DNA from: an uncultured Bacteroidales bacterium
GTDB taxonomy: Bacteria; Bacteroidota; Bacteroidia; Bacteroidales; Paludibacteraceae
Direction: 5' to 3'
NCBI GenBank assembly: GCA_900316005.1
Contig: ONBH01000011.1
Span: forward strand, 62,001 to 126,000
Length of the DNA: 64,000 nucleotides
A model generated the notes under the pieces. It worked only from the letters and a program-made list of their open reading frames with translations. It did no database searches and was not told the DNA's origin. Position numbers and translations under genes: made by a program. Of the stretch, positions 11,327-19,488 are shown piece after piece; position 1 is the first letter of the stretch; every line of letters begins with the position of its first letter.

Positions 11327-12391
11327 CTAATTCGAAATGATCTTCGTTTCCGTCTTGTCCTCCAGCGGGTTATTAATGGTAAAGTCCGCGCGCAGCCAGG
11401 GCACGAAAGGCGAAGCATCCATCTCCATGTACAGCGTCGGGCGGTACCCCGTTCCCCCGCTACCATTCGTCTTCATCACCATCTGCAGGGGGAAATACCC
11501 TGAGTATGACGGTGTGGTATAGGGAATGGTGTAGAAGTAGTCCCTACCCTCCCACCAGCGTCCTACATCTTCGGGGCTGACGATCTGGCGGCTGTAACCG
11601 GTCGTTGGCAGCGGGTCCACCACGTTCGCCATCGGCTTGAAGCAATACGCCCACCCATCGAACAGATTGACCGCCTGCATATAGGTCAGCCTGACCGCAT
11701 CCTTCGGATCCTCTTTGATGCGTTTATCCGTAGGCACCGTCCAGTTGATATCCACCTTGGAGGCAACGTGATAGAGAAGCAGATTCACATGAGGTACTTT
11801 TTGGGCAATAGAACTGAACGAACCGTAGTATTCACCATCCACTTCATAATTATACGGTGTGGAGTAGATGTGCTGCACGTTGCGCTGCATGTTCTCTGTT
11901 GCCATACTGAATTTCTCGTCTAACAGTTCTGTCTCATTGGCTACGGTCATTATATCCGTCTTCGGTGTAAAGCTCAGCTCCACCGCCGATGCGAGGACAT
12001 ACACGCGGCCATTGAACTTCTTATTATCAAGTAGCAAGTCTAACTGCTCTGTATATTGAAAGATACTATCGCCCGATGTCTGCAACAGGCCTACATAACG
12101 CTTCTTTTCCCAATCCTCTGCGGTCAGCGTCTTGTTTATCTTCCGCCATACGATGTACTTTTCGGTCTCCGTATCGTATTTCATCACGAAAATATACACA
12201 TGATTGGGCAAAAGGAATTGCTCCGTCGTACCCGGGTCTCCGGGCAAACGGGTCATCGGTACGTGCGTCTCCTCTGCCGGCAGACAGATGGATAAAGGCA
12301 TTGTCACCTGGGCTTCGGGCTCAGATGAGCAACCTGCTAATAGCACGCCTATTATATATACTATTATATAGAGTCGGACTCTACGTATCAT
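11327..12391 (-). CDS. Fimbria-associated lipoprotein (Mfa/Fim accessory type)
   Basis: A 354-residue lipoprotein. The N-terminus has a hydrophobic signal ending in the lipobox LLAGC, followed by an acidic linker. The body is beta-rich with no catalytic motif that I recognise. The stretch FLLPNHVYIFVMKY resembles the opening of Bacteroidales fimbrillin-like domains. Its gene lies 8 nt after the Mfa2-like gene and 52 nt before the giant beta-helix gene, so it is almost certainly co-transcribed with them. By position it matches the minor or tip subunits that follow mfa1-mfa2 in other Bacteroidales. I infer export to the outer membrane and incorporation in or near the fimbria. A precise subunit name cannot be supported. 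Confidence 0.65.
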   Translation of the reverse strand: MIRRVRLYIIVYIIGVLLAGCSSEPEAQVTMPLSICLPAEETHVPMTRLPGDPGTTEQFLLPNHVYIFVMKYDTETEKYIVWRKINKTLTAEDWEKKRYVGLLQTSGDSIFQYTEQLDLLLDNKKFNGRVYVLASAVELSFTPKTDIMTVANETELLDEKFSMATENMQRNVQHIYSTPYNYEVDGEYYGSFSSIAQKVPHVNLLLYHVASKVDINWTVPTDKRIKEDPKDAVRLTYMQAVNLFDGWAYCFKPMANVVDPLPTTGYSRQIVSPEDVGRWWEGRDYFYTIPYTTPSYSGYFPLQMVMKTNGSGGTGYRPTLYMEMDASPFVPWLRADFTINNPLEDKTETKIISN

Positions 12392-12399
12392 TTTCGTTA

Positions 12400-13416
12400 C
12401 TAAATCTCTATATCATGACTGCCTCCGTCTTTCCAGTCGAGGGTCACAGTCGCGCCCACCTCGGCAGCCTGTTCCGGCACCAGCGAACCATCGTCCATCA
12501 TATAGACCTTGATGATTTCCAGTGTGGATGCCTTCAGCGGGTGGTGGACGCTGAGGATAGTCTCCGTCACCTTGCCGCCGGGCAGTTGGGTATAGGCTTT
12601 TATCTGCCACAGCGAGTCGTCAGCCTTCATCGACTCTGCCCGATCGGGTGCGGCAGCTATTTCCAGCGAGTCGCGCGAGGGGAGTAGTAACGCCGCATAG
12701 CAGCGGTCTATCACTTTCTCCGCGCGCACCACGCGCGGGCGATTATAAGAATAGGTGCTATCGTTCACGTTGAAGCCCGTAGCAGTACCCGTTACCAACA
12801 TCTTGCTCATGACAGGATGGGTATTCTTGCTCGAGTCGCTAACCGCCAATGCCACTGCACAACTAACCATATACAGGTGTACATCAAATTTGGTATCCTG
12901 CTTTATATTTTGCAGCATCAGCGGAAGTCGCGCGGAATAGACCGATGTAGCATGTGACTCGATGGTATCGCTCCCCACTTCTTCCAGATGCATCGTGGCA
13001 GCATGCTGTGTGCCCAATAGGGTCATACTATTGTTGCCCGCTACATTGACCACCGCCAGATGTTGGTAGTCTTCGAGCGGGATAGTCAGGGTAAAGGTTT
13101 TCTGCTTACCATTGACTATTTCGCTGAAATGATGACGTAACTCATCGCGGCCATCCAGCGAATAGAAATCCATCTCCAGGTCATTAGCATAACCCGAGAA
13201 AATAGGATCGCACCATTTCTTCAAAGCTTCCGCCAGTGGTTTATCCGTTTCCGCCGAAAGCTTCTCTTCAATGGTCAACTTGATCTCCGTTACGAGACGC
13301 ATCTCGTAGTTGAGGTTGTATTCCTCGCCGCATACCGACAGGTCGTCGTCAATGAGACGACAACCCGCCGATACTACGGTTAGGAATAGTAGCAATATGT
13401 ATTGCTTGATGTTCAA
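12400..13416 (-). CDS. Mfa2/FimB-family fimbrial anchor lipoprotein
   Basis: A 338-residue lipoprotein. Translation must start at TTG (13416): an in-frame TAG lies two codons upstream and no ATG precedes the lipobox VSAGC. After the lipid-carrying Cys comes the run of Asp and Cys (DDDLSVCGEEY) typical of the Mfa2 family, then two beta-sandwich domains. In Porphyromonas, Mfa2 anchors the fimbria at the cell surface and limits its length; the same role is inferred here. It is 7 nt downstream of the Mfa1-like gene and 8 nt upstream of the next lipoprotein, so translation is tightly coupled. The weak TTG start may keep anchor levels below those of the major subunit; this is inference. Confidence 0.75.
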   Translation of the reverse strand: MNIKQYILLLFLTVVSAGCRLIDDDLSVCGEEYNLNYEMRLVTEIKLTIEEKLSAETDKPLAEALKKWCDPIFSGYANDLEMDFYSLDGRDELRHHFSEIVNGKQKTFTLTIPLEDYQHLAVVNVAGNNSMTLLGTQHAATMHLEEVGSDTIESHATSVYSARLPLMLQNIKQDTKFDVHLYMVSCAVALAVSDSSKNTHPVMSKMLVTGTATGFNVNDSTYSYNRPRVVRAEKVIDRCYAALLLPSRDSLEIAAAPDRAESMKADDSLWQIKAYTQLPGGKVTETILSVHHPLKASTLEIIKVYMMDDGSLVPEQAAEVGATVTLDWKDGGSHDIEI

Positions 13417-13423
13417 GGTCTAA

Positions 13424-15157
13424 TTAAAACTCAATATTATACACATGACCGTCCTGCCAAGTCAGATCAACCGAGAAACCGAGTTCCAGTTGCGGGGTAC
13501 GCAGGTCAGGAATGGTGTTATAGGCATTCTTCAGATCTTTCAGCGTCAGATTGGCGGTAGTCAGGAAGTCCTGTTTGAAGACATGACCACCGGTCTGCGT
13601 TGCTTCAGTAGCATCTAACTCAGCCACCACATAGAACTTACCTCCGTGAGGAATCAGCTGATTGTTATAGCCATAAAAATCGACAGCGTTATTGACCATC
13701 TCCACAGCTACGCGAACATTACTGGTACCATTCTCCAGAACCAAGGTGTGGTTGTAGTTCGAAAGGCCGGAGTGGGTAGCCGTCATAGCATTAGCCATAA
13801 TCTTGTCATATACCGTGTACTCAGTACCGCCATTGGTGGTGAAGTCAAACTTAACACCCTGCTGACCACCGACCAAGATACCCGTTACAGTAAAACCGCT
13901 CGAGCAATCCACGGGAGTAGCGACACCTACGACTTCTACACTATTATCAGCCAACTCAGATGCTTTGAGTTTTACAGCTACATCCAAACGAGCAACGGCA
14001 TATTGGATAGGATCCTTAATTGCCACCGCACGCGTCAGAGTGTTTACTACAGTAGCATCATCGTGTGCAGCCAAAATAGCAGCCCAATCATTTACATTGT
14101 CATACATCGTTTTCTTCGAGGCATTGGAAGTCTTAATCGTAGAGTTCACATAGTACCACAACTGAGCGGGATATACATATCTATCCAATGCAGCCATATT
14201 GTCATAGAGGCCATTCGTAAATGCATGCGAACCATTCGCCCACATGATATTCACCGAACCATCAGGCAGATTAAATGCTGCAGGGAAGTTTTGAAGAGTA
14301 GAAACAAGAACGACTTTATCGTTGTTTTCTAATTGATCATGATCAATATAAGTTGCATTGTCGATAGCATCTTTCACAGCGGTAGCAATCGGTGACGAAA
14401 GCACTTTAACCTGCTTGTACAGGTCGGTCAATACGCGTTCTACCTCGAACGATGACAAACCTGTCATTGACGTGAAGGTAACGAACATACCATGCATAAC
14501 GGGATCCATATCAGCGTCGTACTCATACCACATCTTGGGGGTACCTTGACCATCCGATATCTGCGCAATGCTGTTCAGATAAGCCAAAAGCGCCGTACCT
14601 GCTGCATCGCCGGCAAATAATGCGGAAGCACCCGTAGACTGAATCTGCTTGAGATCAAAGGTAATACCTGAAGGATTGGCATCCAAATCGGCGGGAGAGG
14701 GAGTCAGTGCACCAATCTCAAAATCAGAACCGGCTTTAGCCGACTTGGCATAGAACAAGAACGAACCCGTATTCACAGGAATCGACACATCCGAATATAC
14801 TTTCGCATTTGAATAAGTGCCTACTTCCCCTTTTGCTAAGGGATCCAACGTAATATTACTACCTACACGAGTATCAGTGCTTAAAATAGCGGCCTGCTTG
14901 GCAAAAGGCATCAATTTGATTCCGGTCAATCCTTGGAACTCAGACATACCAGCATTCTGAACGGTGGTACTCGGCATACGATTGGGGCCTCCGGTTGCCA
15001 GTTGATTCGGCAGAGCAATTGAGAATTGCGTCTTCACAACCTCGCCTGCCATACCGGGCTCTACATCATCATTGCTCTTACATCCGGTAAAAGCAATTGC
15101 GCTTGTCAGCATAGCTACACAAGCCATTGTTTGAAACTTTTTCATTTTTTGAAACAT
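13424..15157 (-). CDS. Mfa1-like major fimbrillin
   Basis: A 577-residue lipoprotein precursor with a clean signal and the lipobox FTGC near residue 25. The mature part starts with an acidic segment, then VVKTQFSIALP, the usual opening strand of Mfa1-type fimbrillins, and is beta-rich throughout. In this family the lipidated precursor is exported, cleaved by an arginine gingipain-like protease after a basic residue, and polymerised by strand donation. The C-terminal strand (near HVYNIEF) fits the donor/terminal strand. ATG at 15157 or 15145 could both start it; the later one gives the tidier signal peptide (MKKFQ). It lies between the OmpA-like gene and the Mfa2-like gene, the usual order for subunit and anchor. 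Confidence 0.75.
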   Translation of the reverse strand: MFQKMKKFQTMACVAMLTSAIAFTGCKSNDDVEPGMAGEVVKTQFSIALPNQLATGGPNRMPSTTVQNAGMSEFQGLTGIKLMPFAKQAAILSTDTRVGSNITLDPLAKGEVGTYSNAKVYSDVSIPVNTGSFLFYAKSAKAGSDFEIGALTPSPADLDANPSGITFDLKQIQSTGASALFAGDAAGTALLAYLNSIAQISDGQGTPKMWYEYDADMDPVMHGMFVTFTSMTGLSSFEVERVLTDLYKQVKVLSSPIATAVKDAIDNATYIDHDQLENNDKVVLVSTLQNFPAAFNLPDGSVNIMWANGSHAFTNGLYDNMAALDRYVYPAQLWYYVNSTIKTSNASKKTMYDNVNDWAAILAAHDDATVVNTLTRAVAIKDPIQYAVARLDVAVKLKASELADNSVEVVGVATPVDCSSGFTVTGILVGGQQGVKFDFTTNGGTEYTVYDKIMANAMTATHSGLSNYNHTLVLENGTSNVRVAVEMVNNAVDFYGYNNQLIPHGGKFYVVAELDATEATQTGGHVFKQDFLTTANLTLKDLKNAYNTIPDLRTPQLELGFSVDLTWQDGHVYNIEF

Positions 15158-15200
15158 TTAGTTTGTTTTGGTTAATATTATGGTTAATTGTTTAAAATTA

Positions 15201-16823
15201 TCAATTGCCTACCTCCTCGTAGTATATCGTGATGCAGCCCAGGTTACGCATGATACTCCGCAACTTATCGCGCATATAACGATAGGTCTCGCCGCCATGC
15301 AACTTCTTGATCTTCGCCTCACGCACATCCGGGTCGGGTTCGTTGTCAATAATCGCGATCACCTCATCGCGACCCTCGAACTCTACCTGCTGCAGCCTGT
15401 ACTTCAACTCAGCCCAGCTCTCCTCGCCGTTGCAGACGCTGAAGAGACTATCGCTCAGGCCGAAGCTCGACTGTACGTACTCCTTAATGGTGTTGGCACG
15501 ACCGGCAGCCAGCTGCGAGTTGTAAGCGCGGCGTCCGTCGAACGATGCGAAACCTACGATGCGGATGCGGGTGATACGCAGCGTGCTGTCCTTCAACGCC
15601 TCGCCCAAGACGAACATGATACTATCCATCTTCAGGTCGTTGCTCAGGAACGAGCGATCCATCTTGGTCACATTCACCTCGAAGAACAGGAACACATTCC
15701 TCTCGTCGGCACTGAGCGCCATATCGGTGTTGTACGGTATGTACTCCTCTTCCTTGCGCAGCAGACGATTTCTCAGGCGCTTGATCTCATGACTCTCCGC
15801 CTCATACTTCGGCGTAGCAGGCACGGTATCCATGACAGGTATCGTATCCATGACAGGTATCGTATCCATGACGGGTATCGTATCCATGACAGGTATCGTA
15901 TCCATGACAGGTATCGTATCCATGACGGGTATCGTATCCATGACAGGTATCGTATCCATAACGGGTATCGTATCCATGACGGGCACGGTATCCTCGCGTA
16001 CCGGCAAGGGTTCCTCTTCCGCTTGCTGCTCGCACGGACAGCGACGCTCCAGCGAGTACTTGTCGCCGCCGATCGGGAAGGACAGACTCACGCCCACCTT
16101 GGGCAGCAGGAACCAGCTGCCTGCTTCCTCGTTCATCAGGCCGCAATGCTTGCACTCGTAGCGTTTGTACCAGGTGTAGCCCACATCCAGACCCGCCTCC
16201 AGCTCGATGCTGAAGAAGTGCTTGATGGGGAAGTTCCAACCGTAGCTGACGCCCCCGAATACGGCATCGCCCTGGTAACGATGGTCCTTCACCTTGGTAT
16301 ATATCCACCCCAACGGGTACGTACCGCCCGCTACATTGTAGTGCGCATAGCCCGCGTTCAAAGCAATAAAATCGCGCTTGAATGCGCCGCAGAACCAGTA
16401 TTTCGGTTCCACCCATGCCGCCACATGGCGCCATTTGGGGAAGGTCTCATCTTTGGTGGGGAAGGGGTTGAAGCCTACACCCAGCTCCAGCGTCCAGTGC
16501 TTATGGAGCCAGAGTTCTATCTCTAAGTTCGGCGTAGCGATGGCATCGTACAGCAGGTTGTTCTTCAGCGCCACTACCTCATGTATGGTCGTATCGATGG
16601 GTTCGGCATTGTCGGTCGCCGTGGTGTCCGTCGTAGTGGTGTCTGTCGCCATGGTGGTGTCTGCCGCCGTGGTGGTGACCCTTGTTGAGTCTGTTACTTG
16701 GGCGCCGAGGGGCAGGCACAACATAACGAGCAGCACGCTGACTACATAACGAATCACTCCGTCTGCTTGCATGCCGGCTTGGCGGTTGGGCCACCCTATT
16801 CGAACGTCTCTTACTAACATCAT
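15201..16823 (-). CDS. DUF3575 outer-membrane protein with OmpA-like C-terminal region
   Basis: From ATG at 16823 this gives 540 residues. Longer starts (up to 16934) would lie upstream of a good promoter -7 element, so they are unlikely; ATG at 16820 is equally possible. Order: signal peptide ending LPLGAQ, a Thr/Asp low-complexity stretch, a barrel domain of the DUF3575 type (NNLLYDAIATPNLEIE is the hallmark), a hinge made of DTIPVM repeats, and an OmpA-like C-terminal region (IRIVGFASFDGRRAYN, LAAGRA). DUF3575 proteins sit beside Mfa/Fim fimbrial genes in many Bacteroidales. As first gene after the promoter it probably heads the fimbrial operon. The likely role is an outer-membrane platform tied to peptidoglycan; this is inferred, not shown. 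Confidence 0.75.
   Translation of the reverse strand: MMLVRDVRIGWPNRQAGMQADGVIRYVVSVLLVMLCLPLGAQVTDSTRVTTTAADTTMATDTTTTDTTATDNAEPIDTTIHEVVALKNNLLYDAIATPNLEIELWLHKHWTLELGVGFNPFPTKDETFPKWRHVAAWVEPKYWFCGAFKRDFIALNAGYAHYNVAGGTYPLGWIYTKVKDHRYQGDAVFGGVSYGWNFPIKHFFSIELEAGLDVGYTWYKRYECKHCGLMNEEAGSWFLLPKVGVSLSFPIGGDKYSLERRCPCEQQAEEEPLPVREDTVPVMDTIPVMDTIPVMDTIPVMDTIPVMDTIPVMDTIPVMDTIPVMDTIPVMDTVPATPKYEAESHEIKRLRNRLLRKEEEYIPYNTDMALSADERNVFLFFEVNVTKMDRSFLSNDLKMDSIMFVLGEALKDSTLRITRIRIVGFASFDGRRAYNSQLAAGRANTIKEYVQSSFGLSDSLFSVCNGEESWAELKYRLQQVEFEGRDEVIAIIDNEPDPDVREAKIKKLHGGETYRYMRDKLRSIMRNLGCITIYYEEVGN
15827..15988 (-). repeat. 18-bp in-frame tandem repeat coding DTIPVM
   Basis: Nine consecutive 18-bp units encode Asp-Thr-Ile/Val-Pro-Val-Met. 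Units differ only at one wobble position (ACAGG or ACGGG) and, in one unit, an A for G. They form the hinge between the barrel and the OmpA-like region. The near-identity suggests recent expansion by slippage or unequal crossing over. Copy-number change would alter hinge length without changing frame. Confidence 0.95.
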
Positions 16824-16904
16824 TTTTTGTCGTTTATGTTTTTTTACCCTCTGTGCAGACCGTTTTTTCGGGCTGAGCAGCGAGTTTGTCTCACAAAATT
16901 GAGT

Positions 16905-16937
16905 GCAAAAGTACTGCTTTTTTTTCACATACACAAT
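16905..16937 (-). promoter_or_regulatory. Bacteroidota-type promoter of the fimbrial operon
   Basis: On the minus strand the -7 element TACTTTTG lies 20 nt after a TTG (-33 element), with an A-tract and GCAGTA between them. It places the transcript start just upstream of ATG 16823. Confidence 0.75.
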
Positions 16938-17070
16938 AGTGTATTTGTCTTTTTGCGGTAGAGTTGATTAAAAAATGTACAATTTTTACGAATTGTCTAT
17001 TAATTTACGAATTCTAACATTTTTTTGACGCAGATTAACGCGTTTTTTGCGCTGTAACCGTCTCGGGGCT

Positions 17071-17097
17071 CGAGCACTAGAGCACTAGTACACTAGA
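17071..17097. repeat. CTAG-word tandem repeat (family D)
   Basis: Four near-copies of a CTAG-centred 8-10-mer (GAGCACTAG, AGCACTAG, TACACTAG) lie about 35 nt after the stop codon of the AraC-type gene. The same word family recurs near 21347 and 50631. Each unit is close to palindromic, so direction cannot be assigned. Confidence 0.8.
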
Positions 17098-17132
17098 ACG
17101 CCAACGGCCAATACCAACAGCCGAACGCGAAA

Positions 17133-18308
17133 TTAACTCCACTCCTTGGGCGTCATGCCTGTCTCGCGGCGGAAAGTTCGCCCGAAAACGGTAGGTGACG
17201 AGAAACCGCACTTCTCTGCGACATCCTGCAGTTTCATATCCGGATTCTCCTTCATCAGGCGTTTGGCTTCCTCGATGCGGTAGTTGGTGACGTACTGGTA
17301 GAAGCTGCAGCCGTATTCCGTATTGATAAACTTCGACAGGTAGGTGCGGTTCATAGGCAGCACCTCCATGAGCTGCACCAGGCAGAAGTCCTTGTTCAGG
17401 TAGGGCTTCTTCTCATCCATCCATGCATCTAACTTGGCACGCAACTCCAGCAAATGCTCGTCAGGGCCGGCATCTTCCACCTCTTCTTCCGTTTCTTTCG
17501 TTTCCTGCCAAGGCTTCTCGCGCAGCACGATCTGCATGGTGTTAAACACGATAACCGCCAGCACCAGCCACTGCTGCGTGAACAGACGCGTCGGGTGGTT
17601 AGAGAAACAGACATAGAAATACGACAAGCCCAATAGAACCAAGATGATAAGGTAGATGTCAATATACTTCATGGCGCTGTTCTCCAGCGACGAGTAGTAG
17701 TCTTCACACCGCTCGCGATAGACGCGAATCTGACTAAACAGCACGCCCGCAATGATCACGGGATAGATAATGAGCAGAATACGCATATCGACCTCGGTCC
17801 AGGCGTTCACCCCCCAAATGACAAAGGCGGGTAGAAGCAGCAAGAGGCTGCGCCACCAGTTCAGCCAGCGAGGATAGAGCACCTCCATCGGGTACGCCAA
17901 CATCAGCAGCGCAAACACGTCACGCACGACCATATCCATAGGGTCTAACGTACGGACGCCATAGATGAGGGTCGATATACCAAACGCCTTCTCCAGCACC
18001 ACCAATATCGCCTCCAAGATGGCAAACCAAATGAGTGCTTTTACAAAAGTCAGACGAGCCGAGATGCCATAGGCATGGCGATACACCAATATGGCACCAA
18101 CGACCGACGCTACGAATATCGCCCCATGCATAATAGGGCTGATGATACCTTCGAACACATCAACGGGTATCAGACGCGATAAACGATAACTCAGAAACAC
18201 CACGCAAGCCAGCGCCAGGGCAAATATGCCCAAACGACCGTAGTCGTAAAAAAGCCTGCGAAAGAGTTTCAGTCTTTCAATAGTACTGTTATTTTGTTTT
18301 ATTATCAT
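17133..18308 (-). CDS. AraC-family transcriptional regulator with a multi-pass membrane N-terminus
   Basis: From ATG 18308 the protein has 391 residues. A longer frame reaches 18461 but begins at the predicted transcript start and would encode a low-complexity leader, so I prefer 18308. The first 260 or so residues contain about seven or eight hydrophobic helices with no periplasmic domain of note. The last 110 residues form a two-helix-turn-helix AraC DNA-binding domain: LVQLMEVLPMNRTYLSKFI, then the conserved second-helix stretch VAEKCGFSSPTVFGRTFR and GMTPKEW at the end. Such proteins are membrane-tethered one-component sensors; the signal is unknown. It lies directly upstream of the fimbrial operon on the same strand, so control of that operon is a reasonable guess. 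Confidence 0.8.
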   Translation of the reverse strand: MIIKQNNSTIERLKLFRRLFYDYGRLGIFALALACVVFLSYRLSRLIPVDVFEGIISPIMHGAIFVASVVGAILVYRHAYGISARLTFVKALIWFAILEAILVVLEKAFGISTLIYGVRTLDPMDMVVRDVFALLMLAYPMEVLYPRWLNWWRSLLLLLPAFVIWGVNAWTEVDMRILLIIYPVIIAGVLFSQIRVYRERCEDYYSSLENSAMKYIDIYLIILVLLGLSYFYVCFSNHPTRLFTQQWLVLAVIVFNTMQIVLREKPWQETKETEEEVEDAGPDEHLLELRAKLDAWMDEKKPYLNKDFCLVQLMEVLPMNRTYLSKFINTEYGCSFYQYVTNYRIEEAKRLMKENPDMKLQDVAEKCGFSSPTVFGRTFRRETGMTPKEWS

Positions 18309-18346
18309 AATCGTTTTTTTAAGGTCTGCCGGTCCTCGACATATCG

Positions 18347-18393
18347 TTTCCTGCCGGCATTCGAGACCTCTTTCCTGCCGGCTTTCGAGACCT
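18347..18393 (-). repeat. Two 23-bp direct repeats (24-bp period) in the AraC-gene leader
   Basis: TTTCCTGCCGGC followed by A or T and TTCGAGACCT occurs twice, 24 bp apart, in the presumed 5' UTR between promoter and ATG. Further words with TCTCGA and TCGAGAT follow on the promoter side and could pair with each other. A similar CGAGGTCT doublet lies at 11309-11326, just before the giant gene. Function unknown. Confidence 0.8.
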
Positions 18394-18457
18394 TGTAATC
18401 TCGACATCTCGAGTAATCGAGATATCATTTCCTTCGAGCCTCGATTCAAAACAATTT

Positions 18458-18490
18458 GCAAAGATACTGCTTTTTTCGCACATATGCAAG
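18458..18490 (-). promoter_or_regulatory. Promoter of the AraC-type regulator gene
   Basis: Minus-strand -7 element TATCTTTG with TTG 20 nt upstream and AAAAAAGCAGTA between. It gives a 150-nt leader before ATG 18308. Confidence 0.75.
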
Positions 18491-18510
18491 AAAATGATGG
18501 TATTTATTTA

Positions 18511-18520
18511 CCCCCCCCCC
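18511..18520. repeat. Homopolymeric tract of ten C
   Basis: Ten C in an otherwise AT-rich stretch, about 21 bp upstream of the -33 element of the regulator promoter. Tracts of this kind are prone to slippage. Length change could alter promoter geometry, but it is outside the core elements. Confidence 0.9.
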
Positions 18521-18942
18521 TGGTATTTTTTACGTATTATCGATTAAAATAGTACCATTTTACGTATTGTTGAGAGGCATGAGGACCGCTGCGCTGAAGG
18601 ATATACTATCATTTTATAATCAAAAACGCGGCGGTGCGGCGCTCAATGCGCCGTTGTCTAATCACTCAAAGTCGATCGATGAGCAAGACTCCTCGCCCGC
18701 CTTCGTGCGCTTATCCATCGTCCGGCTTGATAGCCGTCCGCCCGCCTTACAAAAACACGCTTCGCTCACAAAAAACACTCCACTCTCAAAAAAAGCGTTC
18801 CGTTGCACTCCACTCTCAAAAACTCAAAAAATGCTATGCAGCGCGTAGCATGGCATACATCCGATGGAATAACCAATGGATAGAGCAGGGGCTCATAAAC
18901 AAGGAAAATCATGGTAATTACAGAAAAATAGCGTGAAACTTT

Positions 18943-19025
18943 GAAACTTTGGAACTTTGATGAAACTTTATAACTTGCTGAAATACAGCAGATTGAGTCT
19001 GAAAGTGTCAAAGTTCCAAAGTCTC
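18943..19025. repeat. 18-bp inverted repeat, GAAACTTTGGAACTTTGA type
   Basis: The arm at 18943-18960 matches the reverse complement of 19008-19025 at 17 of 18 positions. The loop of 47 nt contains further ACTTT words and a small hairpin (TTGCTGAAATACAGCA). There is no T-run after it on either strand, so it is not a standard terminator. Confidence 0.8.
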
Positions 19026-19097
19026 ACTATAGACGGAGCGGTAACAACTAAGGTAGAAATAAGGTAGAACTAAGGAATAACTAAGGGTACTCTCGTA

Positions 19098-19440
19098 AAG
19101 ATAGTTGAGTGTTTAGAGTTGAGAGTTTAGAGAAGTTGTAAAGTTGAAAGTTTATAGTTCTTATCTCGGCAAAGCCTCGAACGATCGGCTAAAGCCGTAC
19201 GAAAGTTGAGATTTTGAGAGTTTAGAGTTTAGAGTTGAGAGTTTAGAGAAGTTGTAGAGTTGAAAGTTTATAGTTCTTATCTCGGCAAGCCTCGAACGAT
19301 CGGCTAAAGCCGTACGATAGTTCTTATCTCGGCAAGCCTCGCACGATCGGCTAAAGCCGTAGGATAGTTGAGATTTTAAGAGTTGAGAGTTTAGAGTTGA
19401 GAGTTTAGAGAAGTTGTAAAGTTGAAAGTTTATAGTTAAT
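19098..19440 (+). repeat. Composite short-word repeat block (families B and F)
   Basis: Three copies of GAGAGTTTAGAGAAGTTGTA (starting 19121, 19237 and 19399) sit among GAGTTTAGAGTTGAGAG words. Three copies of a 38-39-bp unit that contains the hairpin CGGCTAAAGCCG start near 19161, 19277 and 19324. The latter unit recurs after pnp near 46297. The words are dense in TAG and TGA triplets. No protein is encoded. Confidence 0.85.
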
Positions 19441-19488
19441 TTCTTGTCTAAATCCGTACGGTAATTCTTAATTTTTAATTCTTAATTT

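Larger units (their letters stand above)
18521..19488. other. Gene-free stretch with dispersed repeats
   Basis: I see no credible gene here. Short open frames on the plus strand near 18570-18940 are Ser/Lys-rich, have no family resemblance and no promoter motif. The stretch holds a GGCGC hairpin near 18637-18653, a long inverted repeat at 18943-19025, a block of short-word tandem repeats from about 19098 to 19440, and an AT-rich run (TTAATTTTTAATTC words) that reaches into the recQ stop codon. The 15-mer GGACCGCTGCGCTGA near 18582 occurs again at 49323. A small RNA cannot be excluded. Confidence 0.7.

Noticed and set aside
15168..16526. 452-codon plus-strand frame with IHDRYR repeats
   Set aside because: It is the antisense reading of the 18-bp DTIPVM repeat and OmpA-like gene.
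18567..18936. Two short plus-strand frames in the repeat-rich gap
   Set aside because: Low-complexity Ser/Lys/Arg composition, overlapping each other, no promoter motif and no recognisable domain.
19098..19440. Possible CRISPR array
   Set aside because: Repeats are not evenly spaced, spacers are themselves repetitive, and no cas gene is present.
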